Source: JBBIMP01 sp037444305 (GTDB lineage Bacteria > Acidobacteriota > UBA6911). From it: DNA of 6,146 bases. Under the pieces are notes generated by a model. That model did no database searches and was not told the DNA's origin. It saw only the letters and a program-made list of their open reading frames with translations. The number at the start of each line of letters is the position of its first letter. Position 1 is the stretch's first letter. The DNA lies in NCBI GenBank assembly GCA_037444305.1, contig JBBIMP010000098.1, positions 1-6,146 on the forward strand. The letters run 5' to 3'. A program made the position numbers and the translations under genes. Below, one piece after another: positions 1 through 6,124 of this stretch.

Positions 1-117
1 CCCGTCGCTATCGCTCCGGGCTCCGTGGGCTCCCGGCCGGAAAGCAGGATTGGCAAATGAAGTAGCGCGGAACCGCTCCCGCGGCGCCTTCTTCGCGTAC
101 GATGATAACTTGCGGGC
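1..117. other. left edge, no supportable gene
   Basis: This stretch lies downstream of rnr. A minus-strand open frame runs from inside the end of rnr through the terminator hairpin to a stop at about position 8. Its only candidate starts lie in or before the hairpin, no ribosome binding site is visible, and I recognise no family in the translation. It could be a decayed gene end or chance reading in GC-rich DNA. I see no tRNA-like cloverleaf and no recognisable repeat. Confidence 0.4.
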
Positions 118-162
118 CCGAAAGAAAAACCCAGCCTTCGCTGCGGCGGGTGTTTTTTTCGG
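118..162 (-). terminator. likely intrinsic terminator of rnr, possibly bidirectional
   Basis: The arms 118-132 and 148-162 are inverted copies that match at 13 of 15 positions. Inside them is a GC stem, CCAGC (131-135) and GCTG (140-143), around a four-base loop CTTC. Read on the minus strand, the inner GC stem is followed by GTTTTTCTTT, the classic intrinsic terminator layout, 15 to 56 bases past the rnr stop codon. Read on the plus strand, the structure is followed by seven T (153-159), so it could also stop transcription coming from the left. No folding energy was calculated. Confidence 0.6.
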
Positions 163-176
163 CTGTGGTCTTGCCG

Positions 177-2351
177 CTACACCATCGAGAAGGAAAGCCG
201 GTAGGTTTCCCTGTCGGCGGCATCGAGCCGCACCTTTACGCGGGAACCCAGCCGGATGTGGCGCCGGTGGCGGTCTCCAAGGAAAGAGTGGGTCTTCTCC
301 CGGTAGTGATAGTTGTCGTCGACCATGGTTGCGGCCGGAACAAAACCCTCGACGAAGTGCTCCAGCAGTTCCACGAAAAATCCCTGCCGGATCACCGAAA
401 AAACGATCCCCTCGAACTCTTCGCCGACCTTATCCGCCATGAACTGAACCTTCTTGATACGCTCGATTTCGCGCTCGGCCTCGTCGGCGTTTCTTTCCCG
501 GGCCGAGGTGTGCTCGGCGGTCTCCGGCAGGCGGGCGGCGGCCTGCTCCTGCCAGGTGCGCGAGGGGTGCTTTTTGAGGGATTCCTTCAGCAGGCGGTGC
601 ACTACCAGGTCGGGATAGCGGCGGATCGGGGAAGTGAAATGAGTGTACTCCTCCGTGGCCAGGCCGAAGTGCCCCAGATTTTCCGCCGAATAGCGTGCCT
701 GCATGAAGGACCGGAGCATCAGGTAGGCGAGAAACTTTGCCTCGGGTTTGCCTTCGAGCCGGTCGACGAAGCGCTGGAAGTCGCGCGCGCGGTACTCGGC
801 GCCGCTGCTTTCGAGCCGGTAGCCCAGGGACTGCACGAATTCCGCGAAGTCGTCGACCTTGGCGGGATCGGGCTCTTCGTGGATGCGGTACAGCGCCGGC
901 CCGCCGGATGCCGTCAGGCGCCGCGCGACGGTTTCGTTGGCCAGCAGCATGAACTCCTCGATGATGCGGTGGGCTATGTTCCGCTCGGCGGGGACGACAT
1001 CGATGATCTTGCCGGTTTCGTCGAACTGGATCTCCGCTTCGGGCAGGTCGAAGTCCACGGCGCCGCGCTCGTAGCGCTTGCCGGCCAGAATCACGCAGAG
1101 TTGCTCCATCATTTCCAGCAACGGGACCAGGTGGGCATGGCGGCGGCGTTCTTCGGCGTCGCGGTCCACCAGGATGCGGGCGACGGTGGTGTAGGTGAGG
1201 CGCGCACGGCTGTGTATGACCCCCTCGGTGAAGCGGTGCCGCAGGATATCTCCGCGGCTGTCCACCTCCATGATCACGGAGAAGACGAGCCGGTCCACGT
1301 CGGGCTTCAGGCAGCATATGCCGTTGGAAAGCCTTGGGGGGAGCATCGGGATGGCCCGGTCGGGGAAGTATACGGAGGTCCCGCGTGCGTAGGCGTCCCG
1401 GTCGAGCGCCGTCGCTTCATGCACGTAGTGGGAAACGTCGGCGATGTGCACCCCCAGGAGGTAGTTTCCCGACGGCAGCCGTTCGAGGGTGACGGCGTCG
1501 TCGAAATCACGTGCGGTCTCGCCGTCGATGGTCACGGTGAGCTGGCCGCGAAAATCCTCCCGGCCTTCGCGCTCCGCCGCCGGCACGAATTCCGGGATGC
1601 GCCGGATCTCCTCGTCGGTCTCGGGGCTGAATTCCACGGGCAGCCCGAATTTGCTCTGCACGATCAGGTACTCGATGTCCGGCTCGCCGGGGAAGCCGAG
1701 GATTTTCACAACGCGGCCCTGCGCCTGCTGGTTGCGCCCCGGGGGCATCGTGAGCGCGACGACCACGATCTGCCCGCTTTTTGCATCTTTCGCTGCGTGG
1801 AAGGGCACCTGGATGTCGTGGATGAGACGCGCGTCGAGCGGGACCACGAAAGGGAAGCGGGGATGCGCGTAGTACCGCCCCACGATCGACGAGTGCCTGC
1901 GCTCCAGCACTCGCAGGACCTGCCCCTCGAGGCGCTCTTCGCGCGCGCTGCCGAAGCTTCGCCCGCGCGGGCCGCGGCGCTGCGGGGTCTTCTTCCGCGT
2001 CACCTTGAGCAGGACCCGGTCGCCGTGCAGCGCGTCCTCCATGTTGCGCGCCGGCACGAAGATGTCCTCCTTGTAGACGCTCCGGTCCTCCGGGGTGACG
2101 AAGCCGTATCCGTCCCGGTGGCAGGAGAGGATGCCGGTGACGACGCCGGCGCGGTCGGGGAGCGAATAGCGGCCGCGCTTGACGCGGTGGATCACATCCT
2201 GGGCGTCGAGCTCGTCGAGGTAGCGCTGGAGGCTGCGCCTGTCGTTGCTGTCCAGGTCGAGGACGCGCACGACATCCCGGAAGGTGAAGGCGCGGCTCCG
2301 GAGCGAGCTTACGAATTGCACGACCTGCTGCTTCTGAGCGTCTGTCAGCAA
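177..2351 (-). CDS. rnr: ribonuclease R (3'-5' exoribonuclease)
   Basis: This is a cytoplasmic processive 3'-5' exoribonuclease of the RNase II/RNB family, known for degrading structured RNA and for quality control of mRNA and rRNA. The 724 residues show the RNase R domain order: an N-terminal winged-helix region (about 1-65), a first cold-shock/OB domain (about 68-130, with GYGFVTPED), a second OB domain (about 140-220), the RNB catalytic domain (about 262-590) and a C-terminal S1 domain (about 644-724). The metal-binding aspartates are present in TIDGETARDFDDA as D276, D282, D284 and D285. Other RNB signatures are HIADVSHYV, LPPRLSNGICCL and HFTSPIRRYPDLVVHRLL. Compared with the E. coli enzyme (about 813 residues) it lacks the long lysine-rich tail and stops right after S1; a short basic linker (about 118-140) joins the two OB domains. 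The start is TTG, because no ATG, GTG or other TTG occurs in frame before the upstream stop and a GGAGG lies four bases ahead. It is transcribed alone, divergent from the DUF2752 gene. Confidence 0.96.
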   Translation of the reverse strand: MLTDAQKQQVVQFVSSLRSRAFTFRDVVRVLDLDSNDRRSLQRYLDELDAQDVIHRVKRGRYSLPDRAGVVTGILSCHRDGYGFVTPEDRSVYKEDIFVPARNMEDALHGDRVLLKVTRKKTPQRRGPRGRSFGSAREERLEGQVLRVLERRHSSIVGRYYAHPRFPFVVPLDARLIHDIQVPFHAAKDAKSGQIVVVALTMPPGRNQQAQGRVVKILGFPGEPDIEYLIVQSKFGLPVEFSPETDEEIRRIPEFVPAAEREGREDFRGQLTVTIDGETARDFDDAVTLERLPSGNYLLGVHIADVSHYVHEATALDRDAYARGTSVYFPDRAIPMLPPRLSNGICCLKPDVDRLVFSVIMEVDSRGDILRHRFTEGVIHSRARLTYTTVARILVDRDAEERRRHAHLVPLLEMMEQLCVILAGKRYERGAVDFDLPEAEIQFDETGKIIDVVPAERNIAHRIIEEFMLLANETVARRLTASGGPALYRIHEEPDPAKVDDFAEFVQSLGYRLESSGAEYRARDFQRFVDRLEGKPEAKFLAYLMLRSFMQARYSAENLGHFGLATEEYTHFTSPIRRYPDLVVHRLLKESLKKHPSRTWQEQAAARLPETAEHTSARERNADEAEREIERIKKVQFMADKVGEEFEGIVFSVIRQGFFVELLEHFVEGFVPAATMVDDNYHYREKTHSFLGDRHRRHIRLGSRVKVRLDAADRETYRLSFSMV

Positions 2352-2355
2352 AATG

Positions 2356-2360
2356 CCTCC
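2356..2360 (-). promoter_or_regulatory. ribosome binding site fixing the rnr TTG start
   Basis: GGAGG on the minus strand lies four bases before the TTG at 2351-2349. The upstream frame has no ATG, GTG or TTG before a TAA at about 2387-2385, so this site supports the TTG. The next codon is CTG, seven bases from the site, and is a less usual alternative start. Confidence 0.6.
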
Positions 2361-2493
2361 GTGTAGGGCGTCATGGATTTGATTTTATCTGTGCGGGCGG
2401 GATAAATGAAGGGTGCCGGGCATTCGCGGAAGCGCGGGCGAATTGAAGAAAAGCCTTGGGGCGCGGCGCGCGGGATGAGAGCATACGAAGGTC
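2361..2493. promoter_or_regulatory. divergent spacer between rnr and the DUF2752 gene
   Basis: Promoters for both rnr (minus) and the DUF2752 gene (plus) should lie here or just inside the genes. On the minus strand GATAAAAT (2389-2382) resembles a -10 box and would give a short leader, but the hexamer 17 bases upstream, TTCATT, is a poor -35. An inverted repeat, ATTCGC (2422-2427) and GCGAAT (2438-2443), sits at the middle of the spacer and could be an operator or a hairpin. No riboswitch-like structure was recognised. These are weak, position-based suggestions. Confidence 0.25.
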
Positions 2494-2928
2494 ATGAGAC
2501 TGGCCGTCGAGACGATCAGGGCCGGACGGGGCGATGCCAGAACCTGGTTTGCGCTGGTGGCCATCCTGGCCTTTTTCCTCTACTCCTTTTGGGCCTCCTC
2601 GCCGCGGGCGCGGGAAGCCGTTCCGCACCTGAAACCGCCGGTGTGCCTGCTCAAATTCAGCACCGGAATTCCCTGCCCTTTCTGCGGCATCACGACGGGC
2701 ACCTACCGCATGCTGAACGGGGAAGTCGGGCGCGCGTGGCGGGCCAATATTTTGAGCCCCGCGGCCGCGGCCCTGCTCGGGATCGTTGCCGCCTACCTGC
2801 TTGTGTTTTGGGTGCTCGCCGGCCGGAGGTTGCGCGTGGAGGCGCCTTTCCCCCGGAGCAGGACGTTGTGGTATCTGGCGGCCGCGGCGATCGGCGCATC
2901 CTGGGCGGTCAACCTCTGGCGCGCGTGA
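2494..2928 (+). CDS. DUF2752 small membrane protein
   Basis: This 144-residue protein matches the DUF2752 family pattern, whose molecular function I do not know. The signature lies after the first membrane segment: C51, then G58-I-P-C61-P-F-C64-G-I-T-T, then a short amphipathic stretch with RMLNGEVGRAWRANILSP (72-89). Hydrophobic segments at about 17-35, 88-109 and 124-141 suggest three transmembrane helices, with the cysteine motif near the membrane between the first and second. The C-P-x-C-G arrangement could bind metal or form a disulfide, but this is inference. The ATG is the only start after an in-frame TGA at 2476-2478. The GAAGG at 2487-2491 is only two bases from it, so initiation may be weak or leaderless. 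The gene stands alone on the plus strand, divergent from rnr, and ends 48 bp from the converging Mut7-C gene; no clear terminator is seen in that gap. Confidence 0.85.
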   Translation: MRLAVETIRAGRGDARTWFALVAILAFFLYSFWASSPRAREAVPHLKPPVCLLKFSTGIPCPFCGITTGTYRMLNGEVGRAWRANILSPAAAALLGIVAAYLLVFWVLAGRRLRVEAPFPRSRTLWYLAAAAIGASWAVNLWRA

Positions 2929-2976
2929 TATAAGGCAAAACTCCAACTCCGAAGCGCCAAAGAGGGATTTGCCCGG

Positions 2977-3543
2977 TCAGGCGGTATGGGCAGGCGGGGC
3001 GGGCAGCAGTGACTGGAGGGTGCGAAGAACGGCCTGCCGGTGCGTGCCGGCCCAGTAGATCTTGCGGCAGGAAGGGCACGACTTGAACTGCAGTTGGGTC
3101 CGGTAGACAAATGGTGGAATGCTCTCCTTCACCTGCTCGCGCTCAACCGGTTCGAGGAGCCGGTTGCAGCCCAGGCAGCGCGACAGCAGCCCAGGAAGGT
3201 CCGTGGTGCGGGTGAGGTCGAACACCTGGCGGATCTGCTCGCGGACGTCGTCGCTTTCCAGGTAGATGAACCGCCGCACCGATTTCTGGATCAGCAGCCG
3301 CGTGTCGCGCGAGAGTAGAACCCTGTCCTGGCCGCGCGAGATCCTCACCAGTTCCTCGTCGGTGTAGCGGTTGGAGTAGAGGACGTCGAAACCGGCGATC
3401 CGCAGCCACTTCGCCAGCCGTCCCAGCATCACGTCGGCGACGAAGCACAGGCCGCCGCTGTCCGAGTCGAGCGGAGGGCTCTTGGATCGGATGGCCCGGT
3501 GCCTCTGCCGGGCGGCCTTTCTGCGGGATTCGCTGTTGCTCAT
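2977..3543 (-). CDS. Mut7-C RNAse domain protein (DUF82, PIN-like plus zinc ribbon)
   Basis: This 188-residue protein matches the Mut7-C family (formerly DUF82), a PIN-like domain fused to a C-terminal zinc ribbon and named after the C-terminal part of the nematode Mut-7 protein. A nuclease role on RNA is predicted for the family, but the bacterial substrate is not known to me. The conserved opening FVADVMLGRLAKWLRIAGFD spans 34-53 with D37, and the second acidic motif VLLSRDTRLL carries D80. The ribbon cysteines are C123 and C126 (CLGC) and C156 and C159 (CPSC), followed by the typical IYWAGTH. Residues 1-33 are an extra basic and serine-rich leader (SRRKAARQRHR) ahead of the usual family start. 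No good ribosome binding site precedes the ATG at 3543, so translation may depend on coupling to gatB, which ends 18 bp upstream, or a later start may be used. It is the last gene of the gatB run. Confidence 0.88.
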   Translation of the reverse strand: MSNSESRRKAARQRHRAIRSKSPPLDSDSGGLCFVADVMLGRLAKWLRIAGFDVLYSNRYTDEELVRISRGQDRVLLSRDTRLLIQKSVRRFIYLESDDVREQIRQVFDLTRTTDLPGLLSRCLGCNRLLEPVEREQVKESIPPFVYRTQLQFKSCPSCRKIYWAGTHRQAVLRTLQSLLPAPPAHTA

Positions 3544-3561
3544 ATCTGCGGGGCCGGGATT

Positions 3562-5031
3562 TCAGGTTTTCAGCATGTCGACCAGCAGGTCGTTCAGGAC
3601 CTGCGGATTTGCCTGTCCCTTTGTCTCCTTCATGACCTGGCCCACGAAGTAGCCGAACAGCTTCTCCTTGCCCGCCCGGTACTGCTCCAGCTGGGAGGGA
3701 TTTGCTGCAATGACCTTCTCGATCACCTTGCGCAGCGAAGCCTCGTCGCTGATCTGCGTGAGCCCGAGTTTTTTCAGCGCTGCGGCAGGGTGCTCGCCGG
3801 TGAGGAAGATCTCCTCGAAGACGGTCTTGCCGATTTTGCCGGAGATTTCTCCGCTGTCGACCATGCGGATGAGGGCGGCGAGATGGGCGGCCGGAACCGG
3901 CGCCTCCTCGATTTCGCGCCCCGATTTTTTAAGGGCATAGGCAAAATCGCCCATGAGCCAGTTGGCGGCTGTGCGGGCGTTGCCCGATTCCCGCGCGCAT
4001 TCCTCGAAAAACGCGGCCAGGGGCAGCGAGGCGGCGAGCTGGAGCGCATCGTCGGCCGACAGCTGATAATCCGAAATGAATCTCCTCGTCTTTGCTTCCG
4101 GGAGTTCGGGCAAGGTACTCCTCAGGTCTTCCAGCCACTCGGGGTCGAGCTTCAGCGGGGGCAGGTCCGGTTCGGGGAAGTAGCGGTAGTCGTGCGCCTC
4201 CTCCTTGCTGCGCATGGCGGCGGTGCGCCCTTCGGCGTCATCCCAGAGACGGGTCTCCTGGATAATCCTGCCGCCCTCCCGGAGAGAGCGGGATTGCCGC
4301 TCGATCTCGTAGTCGAGCGCCTTCTGCAGGAAGCGGAAGGAGTTGAGATTCTTGATCTCCACCTTGGTGCCGAACTCCGTGGATCCCTCCGGGCGGACCG
4401 AGACGTTGGCATCGCAGCGCAGGCTCCCCTCCTCCATGTTGCCGTCGCATACCCCGAGGTAGAGCAGAGTGAGCCGCAGGTGGGTCAGGTAGTCGTAGGC
4501 CTCCTGGCTGCTCCGGAAGTCCGGCTCGCTGACGATTTCGACCAGCGGGACGCCGCTCCGGTTCAGGTTCACATAGGACTTTTCGGCGGAGTCCGGCATT
4601 CCGTCGTGCAGGGACTTTCCGGCATCCTCCTCCAGGTGCAGCCGGGTTATGCCGAAGGTTTTTCCCACCCGGTTTACGATCCGGCCGGTCTCGGACCTTT
4701 CGCCCGACATGACCCTCACCCTGCCGTGCTCCGCCAGGGGGCGGTCGAACTGGGAGATCTGGTAACCCTTGGGAAGATCCGGATAGAAGTAGTTTTTCCG
4801 GGCGAAGATGGAAACCGGGTTTACCCGGCAGCCCAGCGCGAACGCCGCCCGGACGGCCATCTGAACGGCTTCACGGTTCGTCACCGGAAGCGCGCCGGGG
4901 AGGCCGAGGCAGGTCGGACAGGTGTTGGAGTTTGGGGGTGCTCCGAACTGCGTGCTGCAGGCGCAGAAGAGCTTGGTGCGCGTCAGGAGCTGAGCGTGCA
5001 CTTCGAGGCCTATGACCGCTTCGTATTTCAT
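3562..5031 (-). CDS. gatB: Asp-tRNA(Asn)/Glu-tRNA(Gln) amidotransferase subunit B
   Basis: GatB is the tRNA-binding and kinase subunit of the GatCAB complex. It phosphorylates the side chain of Glu-tRNA(Gln) or Asp-tRNA(Asn), which is then amidated with ammonia released by GatA. The 489 residues are full family length. VIGLEVHAQL near the start carries the conserved E10 and H12; C23, C25, C38 and C41 (FCACS and CPTCLGLPG) form the zinc site. The core motifs NYFYPDLPKGYQISQFD, HLEEDAGK, RSGVPLVEIVSEPD, EGSLRCDANVSVRP, KVEIKNLNSF and YRYFPEPDLPPL all appear in order. A helical tRNA-binding C-terminal region of the YqeY type (about 340-489) ends with LNDLLVDMLKT. No gatA or gatC is visible here, so the partner subunits must be encoded elsewhere. 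The ATG at 5031 is nine bases from the upstream gene, and its GAGGG site overlaps that gene's stop codon. Confidence 0.97.
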   Translation of the reverse strand: MKYEAVIGLEVHAQLLTRTKLFCACSTQFGAPPNSNTCPTCLGLPGALPVTNREAVQMAVRAAFALGCRVNPVSIFARKNYFYPDLPKGYQISQFDRPLAEHGRVRVMSGERSETGRIVNRVGKTFGITRLHLEEDAGKSLHDGMPDSAEKSYVNLNRSGVPLVEIVSEPDFRSSQEAYDYLTHLRLTLLYLGVCDGNMEEGSLRCDANVSVRPEGSTEFGTKVEIKNLNSFRFLQKALDYEIERQSRSLREGGRIIQETRLWDDAEGRTAAMRSKEEAHDYRYFPEPDLPPLKLDPEWLEDLRSTLPELPEAKTRRFISDYQLSADDALQLAASLPLAAFFEECARESGNARTAANWLMGDFAYALKKSGREIEEAPVPAAHLAALIRMVDSGEISGKIGKTVFEEIFLTGEHPAAALKKLGLTQISDEASLRKVIEKVIAANPSQLEQYRAGKEKLFGYFVGQVMKETKGQANPQVLNDLLVDMLKT

Positions 5032-5037
5032 CTGTCG

Positions 5038-5042
5038 CCCTC
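5038..5042 (-). promoter_or_regulatory. gatB ribosome binding site overlapping the upstream stop
   Basis: GAGGG on the minus strand lies six bases before the gatB ATG and shares bases with the TGA (5043-5041) that ends the NTF2-like gene. Ribosomes finishing the first gene would stop on top of the gatB initiation site, an arrangement that suggests translational coupling. The coupling itself is inferred. Confidence 0.6.
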
Positions 5043-5502
5043 AGTTGTGCTGGTGGTAGACCTTGGCGACGATCTTCCAGCCGCTGTCGAATTTCAACAC
5101 CGAGAGGTAGTCGGTGTAGATGAGCTTTCCCTCCCGCGAGAGCTCTATCTTGACGCCGGCCGAGCCCCCGGTGACGTCGATGCTTACGAACTTGTGATTC
5201 CATTTGTTTTTGGCCGGATCGAAATCCGGAGTGTTTTTCCGCTTTTCCACCCCCTCCGCCCAGGTTTTGATCGGGCGCTTCGCCAGTTCCTCCCCTTTGG
5301 CGGAGAATATGGCGAAATCGGCGTGGAAGCCCTCGAGCATTGCCGCCGGGTTGAGCTCGTTGAACGCCCCGTGGATGTAGCATCTCAGGATCAGGGCCTT
5401 GATCTCCTCCGCGGCGGTGGAATCCTCCGCGGGAGCGGCCGTCGGCAGGGTAAGGGAAATGCAGAAAAACAGGATGAGAAGACCAAACCTTTGGATGCTC
5501 AT
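5041..5502 (-). CDS. secreted NTF2-like / putative lumazine-binding family protein
   Basis: This 153-residue protein begins with a signal peptide: a basic start (MSIQRF), a hydrophobic core at about 7-20 and an Ala-rich cleavage region near APA-ED (about 23-27). It is therefore likely exported to the periplasm or outside the cell. The mature part fits the NTF2-like fold, closest in pattern to the putative lumazine-binding (Lumazine_bd_2) group. It has an N-terminal helix region (AAEEIKALILRCYIHGAFN), a central MLEGFHADFAIFS, and the C-terminal strands VKIELSREGKLIYTDYLSVL and GWKIVAKVYHQHN. Ligand and activity are unknown; the family name does not prove lumazine binding. A longer frame starts with GTG at 5571, but the ATG at 5502 is preferred because GGAGG lies five bases before it and the signal peptide begins there. 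It is the first gene of the run leading into gatB. Confidence 0.8.
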   Translation of the reverse strand: MSIQRFGLLILFFCISLTLPTAAPAEDSTAAEEIKALILRCYIHGAFNELNPAAMLEGFHADFAIFSAKGEELAKRPIKTWAEGVEKRKNTPDFDPAKNKWNHKFVSIDVTGGSAGVKIELSREGKLIYTDYLSVLKFDSGWKIVAKVYHQHN

Positions 5503-5507
5503 GGAAA

Positions 5508-5512
5508 CCTCC
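5508..5512 (-). promoter_or_regulatory. ribosome binding site deciding the NTF2-like start
   Basis: GGAGG on the minus strand lies five bases before the ATG at 5502-5500. The two alternative in-frame starts, ATG at 5514 and GTG at 5571, have no comparable site, and the first of them overlaps this motif. Confidence 0.65.
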
Positions 5513-5903
5513 ATGTTGTCTGAATTGTGGTCTCCGGAAGGCGCTTGCCCCAACCGGAGCATTCTTTGCACAAGTTATCAAACCACAGAGCGGTGTGCTA
5601 CGGCAATGCTCCGCAAGGGATCCGCTCAGGAGAGCAGCGCGGGGAACTGGAGGTCAGCTCGGCGGTCAAAGCGGTAATTAGCGTCGCCGATAACTCTGGA
5701 TCGCGCCCGGTCTGCAGTCTGCGGAGCGTAATCCCGCCAAGTCGTGATTTCCCAACAGAATAGTGCGCACGCGTACGCGGTGGGTTTTTGGCATGCCGGC
5801 TGCAATCAGCAATGCAGGCGCCGTCGCGGCCGGGGAGAGGACGGGAATTCACCGGGGGAAGAGGCGACCTTAACCAATTCCCGGCCGCCGGCGGCCCCCA
5901 CAA
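5513..5903. other. non-coding upstream region of the NTF2-gatB run
   Basis: About 390 bases without a gene I can support. The short open frames in it have no ribosome binding sites and no recognisable family. It should contain the promoter of the minus-strand run. The best guess I find is TTGCCG (5606-5601) with TTTGAT (5582-5577), 18 bases apart, which matches consensus poorly. An imperfect leader hairpin, CTCCGG (5532-5537) with CCGGAG (5554-5559), lies ahead of the first gene and has no T run. Two palindromic tracts (5763-5779 and 5883-5896) are noted separately. No tRNA or known small RNA was recognised. Confidence 0.45.
5763..5779. repeat. alternating purine-pyrimidine palindromic tract
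   Basis: Seventeen bases alternate strictly between purine and pyrimidine and are mostly CG, CA and TA steps. The tract is made of two overlapping perfect palindromes, GTGCGCAC (5763-5770) and CGCGTACGCG (5770-5779). Such tracts can favour left-handed Z-DNA under supercoiling. A functional role is not shown here. Confidence 0.5.
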
Positions 5904-5916
5904 TTTCGGGGACAGG

Positions 5917-5938
5917 CGCGAATGGCGCTTAGTTGAGG
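5917..5938 (+). repeat. outer inverted repeat, left copy
   Basis: It shares the core TGGCGCTTA and flanking CGA and AGG with the reverse complement of 6125-6146, matching at 17 of 22 positions. A further shared ATCGA follows on the inner side (5942-5946, and in reverse at 6119-6123) at a slightly different spacing. Confidence 0.55.
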
Positions 5939-5981
5939 GTGATCGAAATAACCTGGTAACGTCTCCAAATCAATTGCTTAA

Positions 5982-6027
5982 GCCCCGAAGGGGCGGTGCA
6001 GGAAAGCCCAGGCGTAAGCCCTGGGCT
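5982..6027 (+). repeat. REP-like two-hairpin unit, left copy
   Basis: The first hairpin is GCCCC (5982-5986), loop GAA, GGGGC (5990-5994). The second is AGCCCAGG (6005-6012), loop CGTAAGC, CCTGGGCT (6020-6027); both stems are perfect. The part 5999-6025 matches the reverse complement of 6072-6099 at 26 of 28 aligned positions, with one gap and one A/G change. Confidence 0.7.
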
Positions 6028-6071
6028 GTCGGCGAATGCAGGGCTTTTCTCTCTCCCCCTGTCCCGCCTTA

Positions 6072-6118
6072 CCCAGGGCTCACGCCCTGGGCTTTCCTGT
6101 TGGACCCTTTCAGGGTCC
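6072..6118 (-). repeat. REP-like two-hairpin unit, right copy
   Basis: This is the inverted partner of the unit at 5982-6027. One hairpin is CCCAGGGC (6072-6079), loop TCAC, GCCCTGGG (6084-6091). The other is GGACCCT (6102-6108), loop TTC, AGGGTCC (6112-6118), which read on the minus strand has the same GAA loop as the left unit. The stems are perfect although their bases differ from the left copy. Confidence 0.7.
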
Positions 6119-6124
6119 TCGATT

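Noticed and set aside
8..223. A 71-codon minus-strand frame overlapping the end of rnr and running to the left edge
   Set aside because: It reads through the terminator hairpin, has no ribosome binding site and no known family. The stretch after the hairpin looks mildly coding-like, but that is not enough to call a gene.
102..2366. A 754-codon plus-strand open frame lying opposite the whole of rnr
   Set aside because: The minus strand encodes a complete RNase R with all catalytic motifs. The opposite frame has no recognisable domain or ribosome binding site, and GC-rich codon use on one strand commonly keeps an antisense frame open.
2929..2976. Weak inverted repeat GGCAAA/TTTGCC (2934-2939, 2968-2973) as a terminator between convergent genes
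   Set aside because: The stem is six pairs, AT-containing, with a 28-base loop and no T run on either side.
3499..5523. A 674-codon plus-strand open frame opposite gatB and the NTF2-like gene
   Set aside because: It crosses the boundary of two well-supported minus-strand genes and shows no family pattern, so it is an antisense shadow.
5532..5559. Leader hairpin CTCCGG/CCGGAG as a riboswitch or attenuator
   Set aside because: The stem is short, the loop is large, there is no T run and no match to a riboswitch core that I know.
5577..5606. Possible promoter TTGCCG and TTTGAT, 18 bases apart, for the NTF2-gatB run
   Set aside because: Each box matches only four of six consensus positions, which is expected by chance in a spacer of this size.
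5598..5932. Short open frames on both strands in the spacer (about 5598-5903 minus, 5744-5932 plus)
   Set aside because: They have no ribosome binding sites, low-complexity translations and no recognised domains, and the plus frame ends inside the repeat element.
5982..6118. The repeated hairpins as a CRISPR array
   Set aside because: There are only two units, in inverted orientation, with internal double hairpins and no regular spacers; this is a REP-like pair.
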